From Toxonevra muliebris (lineage: Eukaryota; Arthropoda; Insecta; Diptera; Pallopteridae), in assembly GCA_963691655.1 (NCBI GenBank), contig OY829328.1, positions 85,750,400 through 85,814,399 on the forward strand: DNA of 64,000 nucleotides. Direction: 5' to 3'. Below are positions 41,565 through 54,583 of the stretch, in pieces (within the stretch, counting starts at the first letter, position 1; each line of letters begins with the position of its first letter). The translations under genes and the position numbers were made by a program. The notes under the pieces are model-generated. The model saw only the letters and a list, made by a program, of their open reading frames with translations, had not been told where the DNA came from and ran no database searches.

Positions 41565-44500
41565 TCCTTGGTTTAGTACAGCGAGCGGTTTAATTTGTGC
41601 CCATCGGAGCAGAATTGCATTCTTTGAAATTGATTTGGTTCTTTGATCAGAAGTAAGATAAGATACTTTTCGCTTGATACTCGATACTTTTTTCCTCGAC
41701 ACTTTTATAGTGATGGCAAATACTAGACAAATTGCCTTCTCTCATCTAGTATTTCTGAAGAGAAATTTCTGCAGCAGAATATATTTCTGTTGATACCTTT
41801 GTGTACTAAATACTTATCAACCGATAGTTTCCACTTGATATCATGCCCCTAATCGCATCTCAAATTGTCTTAAGCAAATACTTTTCTATTATGACGTGGC
41901 TAGCGCAGTTCCCTGGAAAAAATCCAATTGATAATTTATGATGAAGTTCCTGGACGAATGAAATAAGCTTTGAGAAACGGTTTTGAACATATGGAATGGA
42001 CAATTTCCTAGGGCATACGCCAAATATATCGGTAGCTTGTCCTAACAAATCAGTGTATTGACAGTAGAACAGGTCTTGTCAACTTTTAAAACTAATTCAT
42101 TTATATTGTGCATTATGCAATTGATAGTTGAAAATCTCAATTAAAATAATATGACTATTCAGTTCAACTTTCCTCGTCAGTGCATGCGTCTTTCCTTATA
42201 ATGTTGACATTTTGGTCACTCACTTTGTACTTAAATGCAAATATTTTACTTTTGCACTTTTTTATTTTACAACAATTTACACAATTTACATAGCAAATAA
42301 TAATATTGTATAATATATACATTTCGCAAATTTAAATAAAAAAAACAACAAATAAGTTCGAATTGGAAGAAAAGCGCGAAGTAGAAAACACAAAATTTTG
42401 AAATATACTTTTAGTTATAATTGACAAGTCATACGCGTGGGTAAGATATTTTCCCAAAAAATCAAAAAACGATCGGGTTAAAAACGTTTAAAGGAAAAAT
42501 ATTAATTTTTTTTTCTTAAATATTTAGTGTAATTATTTTTAAAACAAAAAGGATAAAACAAAAGGACTACATTTGCATGTAAATCTCTACTTTTGTTTCT
42601 GGTTATGCGTCACAAAAAATATAATAAGTTTATAAATTTTTAATTTGTGAGAAAAATAACAAATGTGCTCAAAAGTAACCTATAAACTCTGAATTTAAAT
42701 GTTAGCCTAAATTGTAAATATTATAGTAACGTTGGTAATAATTTTTCAATTATTGAGTCTTAATAATTGAATTTACGTCAATCTTTTGAAATTCCCATAA
42801 ACTATTTCAAATTATAAGTAGGAGTGTAGTGTAGTATAGCGTGTCTGTGGTTGAGTTGCGTGTGGGAAGTGCAACAAGCATGGAAAAGGACAGTGACCTC
42901 GTTCATAGGATCGTAATAACTGCAAAGTTACAAAAAAAAAAAAAAACTTTCGTATATGTATAAATCAAGAATAGTGTTTTATCACAGATTTGAATTTCAT
43001 CAAAAAAGAGCATTCATTGTGCGAGATAATCACATGACCTAAACTAGTGCGTGTAGTCATTTACAGGACACTTTTGTTTATCAAGCTATAAAACTGTGTT
43101 CAAAAGCAAAGCAAAACTAACCATGCTGTACATAGATTAAAAGTTATAACCAGTGTAAAACTAATATTTTAAATGAATTCTTCAATTGAAAAAGCAGTGT
43201 GATAATCAACTTAGAATGTTCAATATGTGGATAGAAAGGTATAGACACTCCTTTTTAATGACCCTCTCGTTTGTGTACATGAGAAATGGTGTTGTTATTT
43301 TTATTATTGTATTTGTACTTATGTCATAACTTTGCGTTTGACAAATACTTTGCCGGTGTCATTCATATATTTTTACGGCTCGATTTTTCTATATACATAC
43401 ATACGTAATTTTTCCCTCCCGCTGCTGCTCCTTGTTTTCAAGATAAGCACATGTTTTTATATTCTCACGAAAAAATGAGGAATGTTTCTACTCAAAATGA
43501 GTAATATAAATATATATGTGTGCACGTATTTGGCTGCATGTCTGAGCGTTTTTTCTACGGTGTAAATTGTGCGCATGTCTTGGGTCTTGTTGCTGTCGTT
43601 ATTGTTTTTGTAATTTTGGAATAAATATAGAAATAAATTTTGACGGATGAGTGGGAATTGTGAGTGCATCACGATAGTGAAAGTGCGTGACATAAAATGC
43701 ATATCGAGCGAGGGTTTATATTCAAGAGTTTCTATTTGCAAATATGCAGTTTTTTAGGAGAGCGAAAAAACAGATTCATTCTCTAATTTTAAAAGGATTA
43801 CTGACTGGGTTAAATATCAAAAAAAAAAAAAAAAACAAGTGGCATACAAGTGAAAATAAAAAAAAATATATATATTTGAAGGAAATACTGAATTAAATTA
43901 AACCAAATCTAGTTCAATAGCTTCTAAAGCCTATACCTGTTGTGTATGGCTTGGAAACAATATCCGTTTTATGTCGACCAAAAAAATGTGTTTTAATAAC
44001 CAGGTACCTCAACCGGGCCTCAATCTTATGTATCAAGAGGCTCCATTTTTTACTGATAGATAATATCATAGGTTTGGGCACTCGATTTTCTTTTGATTTA
44101 ATATTTTTTCCCCAAAAAACTGGAGAAGTCGGAAGTCAAGTTTTTGTTCCAACTGCCCATCTTTAAACTAAGCATAGTCTATTAATTTTCTTTCTTTTTT
44201 TATCATGTATACATAGAACTAACTAGAACCGTTCGGTTTGTAAAACCACTTGATAGCAAACCTACTCCTTTTTTTTACAAATTTTATTAGGTGTCACTGA
44301 GTTATATTACTATCTATTATGAAAAACTTTTTCAAAGATACCAAATGACCGAATGATTAACAAGTGTGAAAAATAAGAAGTTGATTTATGTGCGTACCCA
44401 ATGGACATTAGGGGTTGCCAATTAATCACTTTGAGTGGCTTACCGTAGAACTCATATCTATTAAAATAGAAAATAACCACAAAAGTGTAATTAATGAAAT

Positions 44501-46115
44501 CAATTTAGTTTGCACACTTCTCATTTTATACGTTTATACAGAGGCGGATCCAGGGCTAAAACGAAGCGGTAAATTATGACAAAATATTCGAAATTTAAAT
44601 TTTTTTAATAGATTCATTGTGCAGAATGAGGGACAATGAGGGCTTGGAGACCAAAAACTTTCCTTCAAGGCGAACTTAAGTTTATAAAAAATTCTAAAAA
44701 AAAAAAATTTTTTTGCTTTACATCAATTTATGAAATTATTATTAGTAGTAAATGTATAAAACTTAGAATAACTTAAAACTTATATCGGAAAGGAAGAAAT
44801 ATGATCCCTCATTACTGACGTCGAGTATTTTTTAAAACAAATATGAGAATATATTCTTGCAAACATTGTTCTAGACATAGATATTGAAATATGTAATGAC
44901 TAAATAATGAAATTGGATGCAATCCTAGGGTTTTTAAAATTATAAATTATAAATGATTAAATAAATGTAGTAGTTTTCAGAAAAATACAATATCATAAAA
45001 GTTCACATGTTTGCCTCAAAACATAAGTGGGCTTTAAATATGTCTTTGCCCTATAGTTAATTGATAATGTAGGCTAATTTGCAGTATAAAATCAGTTAAA
45101 TGATATTCTAGCAACAACAACACTTTTACTGTGTAATTCCATTATCATTTTTCATATGTGATTAACAGTCAAAAAGTTTGTGAGATTGGCCAATATTTTA
45201 TGTAGGTAGAATAGTGACTAATAAAAAATTTAATTTTGTTATCACTAATTTTATTTTTTATTTGCAGTAAAATTCGTATTTCGAAAAGGAATTCATATGA
45301 TTCCCGAATGCAAGAAATAAATTTGTATAAAAATGTGACTCAAATTTGGCATACCTATAAAATTTGGGTTAATAAATTGACTATGCATAATTTTCTTCTA
45401 ATCTTCAACATAATTGCATTTAGAAATAAAACAGTAATATGATTTTTGTTGTAAAAAATAGTCATATTTTAAGAATGAAATTGCATTGTGTGCGTCTCTC
45501 TCACCAAATCTTTCACTCTTTGTCATGTTCTCTCTCAAAATATACGATGAGTGCTTTCAATGAGTATTTCACTCAAGTATTTTTATGTTTGAAAAATGTT
45601 TTCCTCTACATTTCTTGTATTTATATTGTTAAGAATGTTGAAAACAAAAATTCTACCCCCTGATTTAGCTGACAGTTTAGTTATTTAGTGTAAATGGCGA
45701 CAACGCCGCGTGTGCTTTAGATAAAACTTAAAAAGGAAAAAACTGTATACTTTTCGGTCTTCAAACTTATTTCAGTTATTAAAATATAAATTAAAAGAGA
45801 TAAGATATAAAGCTCATAATTGATATTTTATATAATTTCAAATAGAAAGTAAACCTAAAACAATAGGTTAATATAAATATTAAGATATACAAAAGCTGAT
45901 TAAAGCAAAAATTTCGCAACTGAGCAAAACAAAAAACAATATAAAATAAAAATCGATTTTCAACATTTTGCACGCAAGCAGAAGAAGCACAAGAAGTACG
46001 AAACAAAGTGAATTGGAACTTTTTAATGCAAATTTTCTGAATTAAAGCAGCACTATTTTAATATAATTGAAATTGTATATTTTTGTTTCAGTATTTAGTT
46101 TTTTAAATATACAAT

Positions 46116-49100
46116 ATGGCTACTGCCAATAAGTGCATTGACACCGTTACAAATGCCGTAACATCAATACCACCAGCTTCCGGTAATGGCAGAAAGAGCG
46201 AAGTAGTCGGCGCCGCAGTCACATTGGATCAACGTTTTGCAAGAGAGGTGAAGGGTGTGATACCAAAGATAAGGTGAGTACATAAGGGTGTTCCTCGGTC
46301 TGCAAATGTGAATAAAAAATGCCAAATGAAGCAATGACATTTGTCATTATTACACTTTTACTTTTTTTGTAGACAAGATGTTTTAAAATGGTATGGTTGG
46401 GGTTACAAGGATTCAATGTTCTATACGGAAAATGATGTTATATGCTTTAAAGGTGACAAGTGAGTATTAATATGATTTTTAGAAGTATTTTCTGATAGAA
46501 ATACTCATTACAAAAGAAAAACTTTTTTATCTGTAGTAAACTTAAATTTTCAAATTCGGAATTTATAGTTTCTGTCTGTGTTTGCTAAAAAAAATCAATG
46601 CTAACTGCAGATAAATAAGTTTTTCGTAAATATTTTCCCTGATCCTATCACTGAATTAAGTTAACTCTTTCAAGTTAACATTTTTCTGATGACTGCATTT
46701 TCATAAAAATAGTTGCAATAAGAATTTTTAAGGTCGCTGATTACGAATCTGTTATCAAATTTCCGAAACTAAGAAATCCAATATGGTGGATTCAATATGC
46801 CGGGCCGAATTTGTAAAATAAGCTCTGGCTGCAATAGAAATTTATGAAGGTGTTTTCTGCGCTATCGGCGTTTTTGAATCTATTATCAGATTTCGAAAAT
46901 TCACGATAGCGGAATCAATATAATAGACCCACATATACCAATTTTTATTAGAATCAGGGTTAGTTTTACGAATTTAGTTCGACATATTGGATCGGCAATC
47001 TAAAATGTTGTTAATGTGATATCAGATTAGAAATCAGGGACCCGAAAAGCATTTATATCTCAAGTTTCATATGAATACCATAAAAACTTTCTAAGATAAT
47101 GAATTTTTCTCGCAAAAAGTGCCTTTTTTCGTATTTGTTTATTGATATTATCAAATTTACGAGAATCTTTAGATAACCAGTGTAATTTCCAATTCCCTTA
47201 TATGTTTTTATATTATTATTATTATTATTGGGGTAGCGCACTGCGACCTTTAAGATCTATTGTGCCCCTTCATGGACTCATAGTATTTTCATAAGTCCAG
47301 CCTCCAGTAGAAATTTTAGTATGGATCCTACTTCTATGGAGTTGAGATATGTTTTTATAATAAATTCTCAAAAAGAACCATAAAAATTGAGAAAGAACTA
47401 TTCGAAATATAGGAGAATAATGATAATCTAGTTGGGATAATAAATATCCCACCGTGGTTGTAAGGGTTAAGATTTTTTGCTGTTCAAACTTCTTATCAAT
47501 ATTACGAAAAAAAAGTGTGATAGCTAGGTGTGTGGTTTGACGAAAACTTAGATTTTTCTTCTTTTTTTTGCAATTAAAACCACGTTTTTTGATTTCTATC
47601 TTATTTTAGTGTTATGAAAAAACAATATTGTGCAATTACTAGATAAAAATTTAGTGAATTTAGAAAATTGTAAAAAATAAACAGGATACATTTAATGTTT
47701 GATTTAATAAATTGGTCTGGATAAAAATTTTCTTAGGATACATGAAATTTTTCTTTAAATCCATAGTTGATGTATCTTCACTTTCTCTTTTCTTTATTTC
47801 TCTACTTTCTTTAGATATCCCCTAGAAGGTTGCTCACTGCCACTCTTCACCGAATGGGTGTATCAAACATTTAATTTCCGTACTAGCGATTTAAACCCAT
47901 ATCCTGAAATGCCAAAGGAATTTCCAGAACCCACCTTAAATCAAGAATTCTTGCTTGAGCTGCAAGCAACCGGTATTTCACATTCGCTCAGCGGTGAAGA
48001 TCGACTCATACGCTGCCATGGACAGACCATGCATGATATATACTATTTGTGGCATAATGAATTTAAACGTATACCCGATTTAGTTATATGGCCACAGGCG
48101 CACACCGATGTTGAGCGTGTGATATCGCTAGCGCATAAGCATAACATTGTTGTAATACCATATGGTGGTGGTACTTCTGTGTCTGGTTCAATTACATGCC
48201 CACAAACGGAGAAACGTATGATTTGTGCATTAGATACATCACAAATGAATCGTTTGCTTTGGTTGAATGTAGAAAATTTGACAGCCTGCTTTGAGGCAGG
48301 TATTGTCGGACAAGATTTAGAGCGTGAACTGCAAAAAGTGGGACTAACTTGTGGTCATGAACCGGACAGTTATGAGTTTTCAACACTAGGCGGTTGGGTG
48401 GCTACCCGTGCTTCCGGCATGAAAAAGAATGTCTACGGTAATATTGAAGATTTGATTGTACGCGTGCGTATGGTTACACCGAAAGGTGTGCTTGATCGTG
48501 AGTGCACAGCACCACGCGTATCATGTGGACCGGATTTTAATCATATTATCATGGGCTCAGAAGGTACGTTGGGTGTTGTAACTGAGGTGGTGTTAAAGGT
48601 GCGGCCTCTGCCACCGGTTAAACGTTATGGCTCTTTGGTATTTCCAAATTTCGAACGTGGTGTCCAATTTATGCGTGAAGTGGCCAGACGACGTTGCCAG
48701 CCTGCATCAGTGCGTCTCATGGATAATGAACAATTCATAATGGGACAGACATTGAAGCCAGCAAAAGGTTGGACAACCGAATTGGTGGATTATTTTAAAA
48801 AGGCTTATGTGACCACAGTGAAAGGTTTGGATTTGAGTAAAATATGCGCAGCTACATTACTCTTCGAAGGTGAAGCAGCAGATGTAGAACGGCAGGAATC
48901 GCTTATTTATAAAATTGCAAAGCGATTTAAAGGATTTCCGGCAGGTGGACAGAATGGCGAACGTGGCTATATACTTACATTTGTTATTGCTTACATTAGG
49001 GTAAGTCATTACAAAGTAATTGATTGCAATATTCAGCATTGTGTTTGAATTGTTGCTTTGCTTTGCAGGATTTTGCTTTGAATCAGGAAATTGTTGCTGA

Positions 49101-49929
49101 GTCCTTTGAAACATCTGTGCCGTGGGATCGTTGCAGCGCATTGTGTAGAAATGTGAAAAAACGTGTTGAAGTGGTGAGTTTTGATGTTGTGTTGAGGGAG
49201 GAGAAGTCTGTTATTAGCTCAATTTATTAAGAGTGATAGAGGAAATGTCTTGTTTAATTAATTGTATTATTTGTATATTATTTGTAGGGTGCATTCTTTA
49301 GAAAATATATATGTATTTCAGTTTAGTCTCTATAAAAAGTGTATAAAAAATAATTAATTTTCTTATACACAGCGATGTATGATTCAAAAAATAGGTGACA
49401 ATTAAATTCATGGCAAGGCCTTTGTGAAATCACCTCATTTTGATAAGAGATTCATTATTATAAACTCAAAAATTGCCTTTAATTAATATGATTTCTTTTC
49501 TCTTTTTTTTGTCTTTAAACCTAGGAATGCCGCGATCAAAATATCAAATATTATGTTATATCCTGCCGCGTAACACAAACTTACGATACTGGTGCTTGCG
49601 TATATTTCTATTTTGGCTTTCGACATAATGGCATAGCAAATCCTGTTAAAACCTTTGAATATATTGAGAATAGCGCACGTGATGAAATACTTGCCTCGGG
49701 TGGTTCATTATCTCATCATCATGGTGTTGGTAAAATACGTAGTCAATGGTATCAAAAAACGATCTCATCTACTGGAACCGACTTGTATATGGCTGCCAAA
49801 AGACAATTAGATCCAAAGAATATATTTGCTGTAGGGAATTTAATGCCGCAAGGAATGCAAGAACGTAAAGAAGAAGATCCTGAGAAGCATTTAGGAACAG
49901 TGCCGCCGCCAGTGAAAGCAAAACTTTAG
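46116..49929 (+). CDS. ADPS: Alkyldihydroxyacetonephosphate synthase (peroxisomal)
   Basis: FAD enzyme of ether-lipid/plasmalogen synthesis that swaps the acyl chain of acyl-DHAP for a fatty alcohol inside peroxisomes. Exons: 46116-46273, 46373-46459, 47815-49000, 49069-49173 and 49525-49929, in phase, 646 residues. Visible: the N-terminal [11 protein letters not shown] block, the PCMH-type FAD-binding loop [11 protein letters not shown] at about residue 197, [46 protein letters not shown], the active-site histidines [11 protein letters not shown] (about 576-578), and the C-terminal [13 protein letters not shown] block. The protein ends in Lys-Ala-Lys-Leu; AKL is a PTS1-type signal. I see no clear PTS2 at the N terminus, unlike the human enzyme. 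The 1.36 kb second intron contains repeat-like DNA. A poly(A) signal AATAAA is near 50229. Confidence 0.95.
46730..47050. repeat. Degenerate tandem repeat inside ADPS intron 2
   Basis: Two diverged units about 131 bp apart share the words GAATCTGTTATCAAATTTCC (46745) and GAATCTATTATCAGATTTCG (46876). Each is followed by a short gap and a variant of CAATATGGTGGATTCAATAT / CGATAGCGGAATCAATATAA. A weaker third copy may start near 46990. The pattern resembles dispersed repeats with ATGGCGGATCCAATATGGCG-like words that I associate with other insect genomes; that link is from memory. Confidence 0.45.
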
Positions 49930-52448
49930 AAATCGCATTATATATAGTAGAAGTATTTAGAAATTATATGCCTGCTTATATTTAAAGCTAAAGTACCATT
50001 TAACTAATTATACTTATTTCTTTTTATCTTGTGTATTTTTTGTTATTTTGTATTTACTTGTACTTTTACATAAATTGGTTTTGAGTTCGAGTTAAATTGT
50101 TTTTTAATTTTATAGTTTGTTTTTGAGATATTTTGTTTCATTTTTTTGTTCTTGTTGCCATTAATTAAAGCTTAAGTTTTAAGCTTCTTAAAATGTTTAG
50201 ACATTTAACGGCTAAGTATTAAGGTGAAAATAAATATTCTTAAAATATGTATTACTTATTGCATTTGAAGTTTTTGTAATGAACAAAATAATGAAAAAAA
50301 AAAAAATTGCTGAAATAAAAAATTGCAAACATTTTCATTAACGTTAATTTTAAATTACTCGCAAATTATGAAGTAAAAAGAAATTATATTTATTTTATAT
50401 TAAGGCTCTAATGGTACTAAAAAGGGTCCACTGATATTATCACTGGATGATACTAAACTTCTTAATTGAACTTCTTCTTTGGGAATTTGCTTCAGAAAAA
50501 TTCTTTGTAGTGTGCGATCTATGTGCATAATATGAATAATAAGTAACTTGTCCGTCTTAGCGAACTTGTTGATGGCGTTTGAAAGAAAATAGAAGCTAAC
50601 GGTGTAATCAAGGGGTCTAAGCTTTTCATCATTTGAGTACAGCACATCATGAATAACCAGCAGGAAAAGAATAGGAATGCAAATGTTGCGCATAATGAAG
50701 CATTGGGAATTACCAAAGGTGTTTTTTGATGATTGATACAAACTTTTGGGAAACCTCTTTATCATAACTAATTCTCCATAAACTTCCGAAGTCAATAAAT
50801 ATTAGGGCGAATTCTTTTTTATAAGGTACTCTGGCAGAAAAATTCTATATTCGATCCTAATCAGCTTTGTCGAAGAAATTATGGCAAAAAAATGGATCCT
50901 ACCCCTCTGTAAAATTCGTAGAAGATTCAAAATCACGAATCAAGCTGAACGACTATGGATTTTTGGTCTGAGTTTTGATGTGAATTTTGATCTAAGTTTG
51001 TCTAATTTGCCATTTGAATTTAGTTTACATTTCGGTTTGAATTTTGGTCTCAGTTTTAGTTTGAAGTTTGATCTATTTTTTGTCTGATTATTGGTTTAAT
51101 TGAACTATGATTTGACTTACTGTCAGCATTTTAACCTAGTTATTGGACTTATATTTATTTTATAACTTAGTGAAACCGACACAGCCACTGATCCTAACTG
51201 AAGAATCTGATAAATTTATTAAGAAATTATTTTTCCATATAATAAATAAAATTAATCAGTTTACTATGCACATATGATATGGCTGTTGAATTGTTGAATT
51301 GTTAACCTTTTTCTTTTGTAGACTTAATATTTCACTTTAATGACATTTTCACTAAGCATTCACATTTCGTGATTTCGTGCCATCTTTAACACGTTCAGGT
51401 GTGTATGCGATTGGTTTGATGCATCGATCGTTAGCTAACTAACGTCTGTAGTTTGTGCATACGCTCTGTCACTTTTGCAAAAAGCTAAACTCTTCGACTA
51501 TTTCAATAAATGTCTTAGATTACACTTTATGCTTTTTACTAACGAAGATAAAAACGCATGACATATGATCTTGAGTAGTTACGATAGATCCATAAGTTTT
51601 AGTAGACTTTAGGCTTCACCTCAACTTCAAGTAATTCAAATCAACTTTGCATTAAATTTGTGCAACCACAAAAGCAAAAAAACAAAACCAAATGCACAAG
51701 AGTAACATTAAGTACCTACAGATAGTTAAAGCTGCATGCTGTTGTTGTTGTATATGTCATAGTTGTATACTAGTGACATGCTTCATTAATGTTGGTGGTT
51801 ATTGCTGCTGATGACATGAGGTTTGAGTGTGCGTGTTGTGTGTAAGTTGAGTGTCTTATTCTCCTCACTTTCAACTGGTTGAATGGTTGACAATTGTCCA
51901 AGTGAACGAATAACTTTGTAGCTGTTTTTAAGCCTATACATATCCGGGCAATTTCATAAAGAATCGAGCATCACCGATCGGTTTTTAATGTCTAGGCATT
52001 TATACGTGAGGATAACAAAAATCGGCAGGCTAAATTTAATTCGAGATAATGTGAGTTATGACGTCAGTTACAGCCTCAAAACCTCATGCGCCCATCTCTT
52101 ATTTAGTGGGTTAAAGAACAAAGTACATTTCTTAAATTTAAATATAAGCTAGAAACAAATTTTGCATACCTACTCAAAAATTTCTATAAAATTTATTAAT
52201 ATGGATCGTTTACGAATTTGCTTTTTCGTTACTGATTTTTAATGGAATTCCCCATGAATTTGCGTTAATATGTATTCTTTTTCATTTTCCCAAACTAATC
52301 AAACATTTTTATAATTTCATAGGTCGTCAATTATTTTTTATTTTTTTATTTTGAAGTTACACCAATACAACACATATATATTACACTAACACTAACGACA
52401 TAAAACAAAATAAATACATATACATATATAAAATGATATCTTTTTATT
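49930..52448. other. Intergenic spacer between ADPS and the protease
   Basis: The ADPS 3' UTR lies at the left (AATAAA near 50229) and the 3' flank of the protease gene at the right. Between them are one weak minus-strand frame (50400-50795, listed separately) and AT-rich sequence. A stretch of loosely repeated TTTGATT/TTTGGTCT words occurs at 50960-51080. Confidence 0.45.
50400..50795 (-). CDS. Weak candidate small secreted protein or exon remnant
   Basis: The frame spans 131 codons. An internal Met near 50693 is followed by a signal-peptide-like stretch (MRNICIPILFLLVIHDVLYS) and then about 77 further residues. AATAAA appears about 10 bases after the stop. No family is recognised, and AT-rich DNA yields such frames by chance. 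It could be a chance frame, a small secreted protein, or the first exon of a decayed receptor gene. Confidence 0.18.
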   Translation of the reverse strand: MTSEVYGELVMIKRFPKSLYQSSKNTFGNSQCFIMRNICIPILFLLVIHDVLYSNDEKLRPLDYTVSFYFLSNAINKFAKTDKLLIIHIMHIDRTLQRIFLKQIPKEEVQLRSLVSSSDNISGPFLVPLEP

Positions 52449-54583
52449 TTACACCAATGGATAAATCGCTTCATTTGCAATGCCACATTGATTTTCCTTA
52501 TTACGTGACATCTTAATGTAACCCTTATCACCCCAATCAGCCCCCCAAGAGTTTTTCAACAGCCAATAATCATCACCATTATTTGCAGTACCATAGCCAA
52601 TGAGTAACAGAACATGATTTAAATTTTCATTACTGCAATTTGGTTCATCATAAACACCATTCGAATAATGAAGAAATGATTTATGCAACGCATCCACCGA
52701 TACTGAAATTGGACCAACTCGAGCAACAGCCTCCATCAATTCAGTTTCGTTGCCTCTTGTGATGCTCATATAACCACGAATACTTGCACCAATTGTGTTA
52801 TTATTGAAAAGGCATTTATCTTGTTCTTTATTCATATATGGATATGATTCTGCGGTATCGAGACCACCACTAGAACGTACATAAATGTATGCGCCCAATG
52901 AACTGCCACCATCTTTGCAGCCATTATCAAATATTTTTGCACAATCGATTAGATTTTGTTCGGAGAGTGATACTAATTGGTTGGTTTTTAGAAAATGTTG
53001 ACCCTCGATAGTACCGGTAGCAGCAAATGCCCAGCATGCCTCGCAGGCACCTAAAGTGAGATTCAAAAAGATTATTTAAGAATAATATATACATAGCTAA
53101 ATAATTTCCAGAATGTGTGTATTTGAATATTTAAAAGAAATAACTTAATCCTATTTACTAGCAGGGTAGATGCAAACAGAACCCCAATCTCCCCAACTAC
53201 TAGTGATCCTCATTCATTTCAAGCAATGACAACATAATTGACCTACTCCAATTATGTAATGAACACTATTTTGAAAAGATTTCCGAAGGGGACTCTTAAT
53301 TTTTCTGTGTTTTTGAATTTTTTTTTGATTCATGACCAACGAACGAAATGTATGAAATTATCATCGGAAACAATGAGAGGTTAACTCAAAAATCCTCCTG
53401 GGTCCGCTAGGGATTACAGGTAATTATTATTTAAAATGATAATATTTCAATCTTCACTAAATTACACATTCACATGCGAAGTAATAATGCTTGCACGATC
53501 GTTATTAATGACTCTATTTCAAGTAGTGATTTCACTGATTATGGATTGTGTTTATATAATAATATACACTAATATACATACTATCAGATATGAAGCAATA
53601 TTGATGTCTGAGATAAAAAATGTCATACATACTAATTTTCACTAATCACTTAAAATTATTAGGTGCTAATCTATAATGATGTAGTAGTAATGCATAAGAT
53701 AAGAAAACTTTAATATACTTTATCACAACCCATTTCAAATTCTGTATAATGATTGTTAACCTATTCAAAAGATTATCTTAAATTATATTACCTTGATCTT
53801 TAATAGGTGTAACCGCGCCCTTAGTACGCCAGTCGAAATCTTTTGGTAGCGCTGAACCCGTCCGTGATGGCAAAAATTTTGCGCTAATTATATAACAGAG
53901 TGGAAGATATTAAAATTTAGAAATAATTTTAATCAATAACTTGCATTCCTACCTTTTCATTGTATCCCTATCTATATCCTTATAGCATTTCTTTGTTATT
54001 TTTAATTCATATTCCAACATATCAGCAAATTTATTTATTGCCATCTGATAAGGCACTTTGCCAGCATCGTATAGCTCATTATGTTCGTCAATAAACATTA
54101 CATTGTCCTTAAAAATATTCGAACGAAAACGCTCTTCGATGTCATTGTAGTATTTTCTTTCAAATTTTATCTGTAAGTAAAGTCAAAATTGAATTTTTAA
54201 TTGATTTTGAATCAATTATAATTTGTAAATCAAATTTATACACTTAAAGATAATTGGCTCTAGAATCAATGTAATGGATGTAATGACTTTACCATTCCGT
54301 TTTACACAGTTATATTTTGAGGTAATGATATTATTACTGATCTCGTCAAGCATCTTACTTAATAAGTATGAAACAACTTTTAGTATTTGGGTTTAATCTT
54401 GGTATTAATATTTTTAGAAATATATACATATTCGGATATATATATATATAGATATTTTTAAGCTAATTGGAGATTTTTAGTGCTTACCTTAAAATTTTGC
54501 CATTGGTCATCGATGATTTCGTTGTATAAAACTGCATTTGTAACGGCATTAATTAAAAAATAAAATGTAAGCGCTAAATGCAT
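52449..54583 (-). CDS. Cathepsin L-like cysteine protease precursor
   Basis: Papain-family (C1A) protease, probably secreted or lysosomal. Exons (complement): 54583-54488, 54170-53953, 53883-53792 and 53050-52449, in phase (0, 2, 1), 335 residues. It has a signal peptide (MHLALTFYFLINAVTNAVLY), an I29 propeptide (ERKYYNDIEERFRSNIFKDN, INKFADM), and a mature domain from about LPKDFDWRTKGAVTPIKDQG. The oxyanion Gln, catalytic Cys (CWAF), His (LNHVLLLIGYG) and Asn (LLKNSWG) are all present. The usual CGSCWAFS motif reads CEACWAFAA. The propeptide FADM block is followed by ECNG-less, diverged sequence (LEYELKITKKC), so it is not the main conserved cathepsin L (Cp1). AATAAA follows the stop directly. 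It is probably one of the lineage-expanded digestive or lysosomal paralogues. Confidence 0.92.

Larger units (their letters stand above)
39370..46115. other. 6.7 kb intergenic region
   Basis: Dpit47 promoter side at the left and ADPS promoter side at the right. Two palindromic elements (39559-39814 and 41321-41564) are listed separately. A possible transposon end (GAGGCGGATCCAGGG) lies at about 44542. The less AT-rich 42830-42920 stretch is unexplained. The probable ADPS 5' leader lies somewhere in 45660-46115, where ATGGCGACAACGCCGCGTG at about 45694 opens an eight-codon upstream frame. Open frames such as 43457-43741 and 43942-44166 lack any family feature. Confidence 0.45.
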
